The translations under genes and the position numbers were made by a program. The notes under the pieces were generated by a model that saw only the letters and a list, made by a program, of their open reading frames with translations, ran no database searches and was not told where the DNA came from. A stretch of DNA of 64,000 nucleotides from Amorphochlora amoebiformis (taxonomy: Eukaryota; Cercozoa; Chlorarachniophyceae): NCBI GenBank assembly GCA_054601695.1, contig BAAHQB010000460.1:1-64000 (forward strand), given 5' to 3'. Shown here one piece after another: positions 1-64,000 of this stretch (the first letter of the stretch is position 1; every line of letters begins with the position of its first letter).

Positions 1-256
1 TATATCTAGCTAGCTAAATATATTTACTAAGGTATTATGATTATTAGATTACATTTAAATACCTATAAAAATTTCTTTGTATGTATGCGGTTTCTTAAAA
101 CGATATATGTGTATATGTGTGTGTATGAATACATATACATATATGTATATGTATATGTGATTTGTATATATAGTTGTACATATGTAACAGTAATGAGTAC
201 ATATGTATATGTATGTGTGTGTGTGTGTGATGTGCACACGTATGTGTAATGTATAC
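1..256 (-). other. Intron after exon 94 (open at window edge)
   Basis: AT-rich sequence with TG/CA-modified TA repeats and no further island with splice signals. The matching acceptor lies outside the window. Confidence 0.6.
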
Positions 257-63407
<63,151 letters not shown>

Positions 63408-63413
63408 CTGAAC

Positions 63414-63455
<42 letters not shown>

Positions 63456-63463
63456 GTATATAT

Positions 63464-63513
63464 GAAGTAGAAAAGAGAACAAAAAGAAACCACAAGAGCA
63501 TCTGAACATTATG
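63464..63513. repeat. Echo of exon 1 upstream of the start
   Basis: Near copy of 63371-63418. Its minus-strand translation starts [13 protein letters not shown] and then runs into TA repeat without a donor. Confidence 0.85.
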
Positions 63514-63597
63514 TATATATATATATACACATATATATATATATATACATACATATATATATATACATATATGTATATATATACATATATATATGTG

Positions 63598-63630
<33 letters not shown>

Positions 63631-63719
63631 ATGTATCTATGTATGCATGTATATATATATATACACATATATATATATATATATATATACATATATATAT
63701 TTATATATATAATATATGC

Positions 63720-63762
<43 letters not shown>

Positions 63763-63819
63763 TATATTTATATATATATATATATATAATATATATGCAT
63801 ATATATATATATATGTATG

Positions 63820-63861
<42 letters not shown>

Positions 63862-64000
63862 GTGTGTATATGAAGAAAACCAATATAATATATATATATA
63901 TATGTATATATAATGTATATATATATATACATATATTTACATATATATGTGGTGTATCATCCGAGGTCGAAGAAGGTTTCATATACTACAATATACATGC
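63514..64000. other. 5' flank of the gene
   Basis: Mostly (TA)n; no clear promoter can be picked out because TATA-like words are everywhere. The last 60 bases hold a minus-strand island reading [10 protein letters not shown], too short to assign. Confidence 0.4.

Overview
The window is eukaryotic. It is about 90% AT-rich simple-sequence DNA, mostly (TA)n with TG/CA-modified variants, interrupted by short higher-complexity islands 20-180 nt long. Read one at a time the islands look like debris. Read on the minus strand, almost every island turns out to be an exon bounded by AG and GT, and the codon phases of successive islands match. I assembled 94 mini-exons (mean about 61 nt, 15-183 nt) from an ATG with a signal peptide at 63407 down to 257, where the gene runs off the left edge. 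About 5.7 kb of coding sequence, or 1,900 residues, is spread over 63 kb. No other gene is supported on either strand. || Protein layout, N to C. Exon 1 encodes a hydrophobic secretion signal. Exons 2-28 (63.4-35.0 kb) encode a beta-propeller of SBBP-like blades (motifs such as [46 protein letters not shown]). Exons 28-59 (35.1-18.9 kb) encode about 680 residues of Ser/Thr/Pro-rich, mucin-like linker, built from repeated peptides (HPTS..., GPSSVHPTS..., a 55-residue unit) that come from tandemly duplicated genomic exon+intron units. Exons 60-94 (17.6-0.26 kb) encode a REJ/PKD-type extracellular region ([46 protein letters not shown]), as in the sea urchin receptor for egg jelly and polycystin-1 relatives. 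I infer a large secreted or membrane-anchored adhesion/receptor protein. A GPS site and polycystin-like membrane part would be expected beyond the left edge but are not visible. || The introns are the second story. They contain (i) tandem 'echoes' of exon ends that still carry a splice site (11.4-11.9, 10.0-10.4, 41.3-41.8, 19.1-19.4, 16.2-16.5 kb and others), (ii) arrays of juxtaposed 3'ss/5'ss that look like recursive splice sites (22.0-22.8 kb), (iii) interstitial TTAGGG/CCCTAA arrays, one forming nearly a whole intron, and (iv) a 1-kb polypyrimidine tract. || Organism: the extreme intron density, mini-exons and TTAGGG-type interstitial repeats suggest a protist or alga, or less likely an invertebrate. 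I cannot name the lineage. Exon calls rest on splice motifs, phase continuity and internal homology between modules; no transcript data were available.
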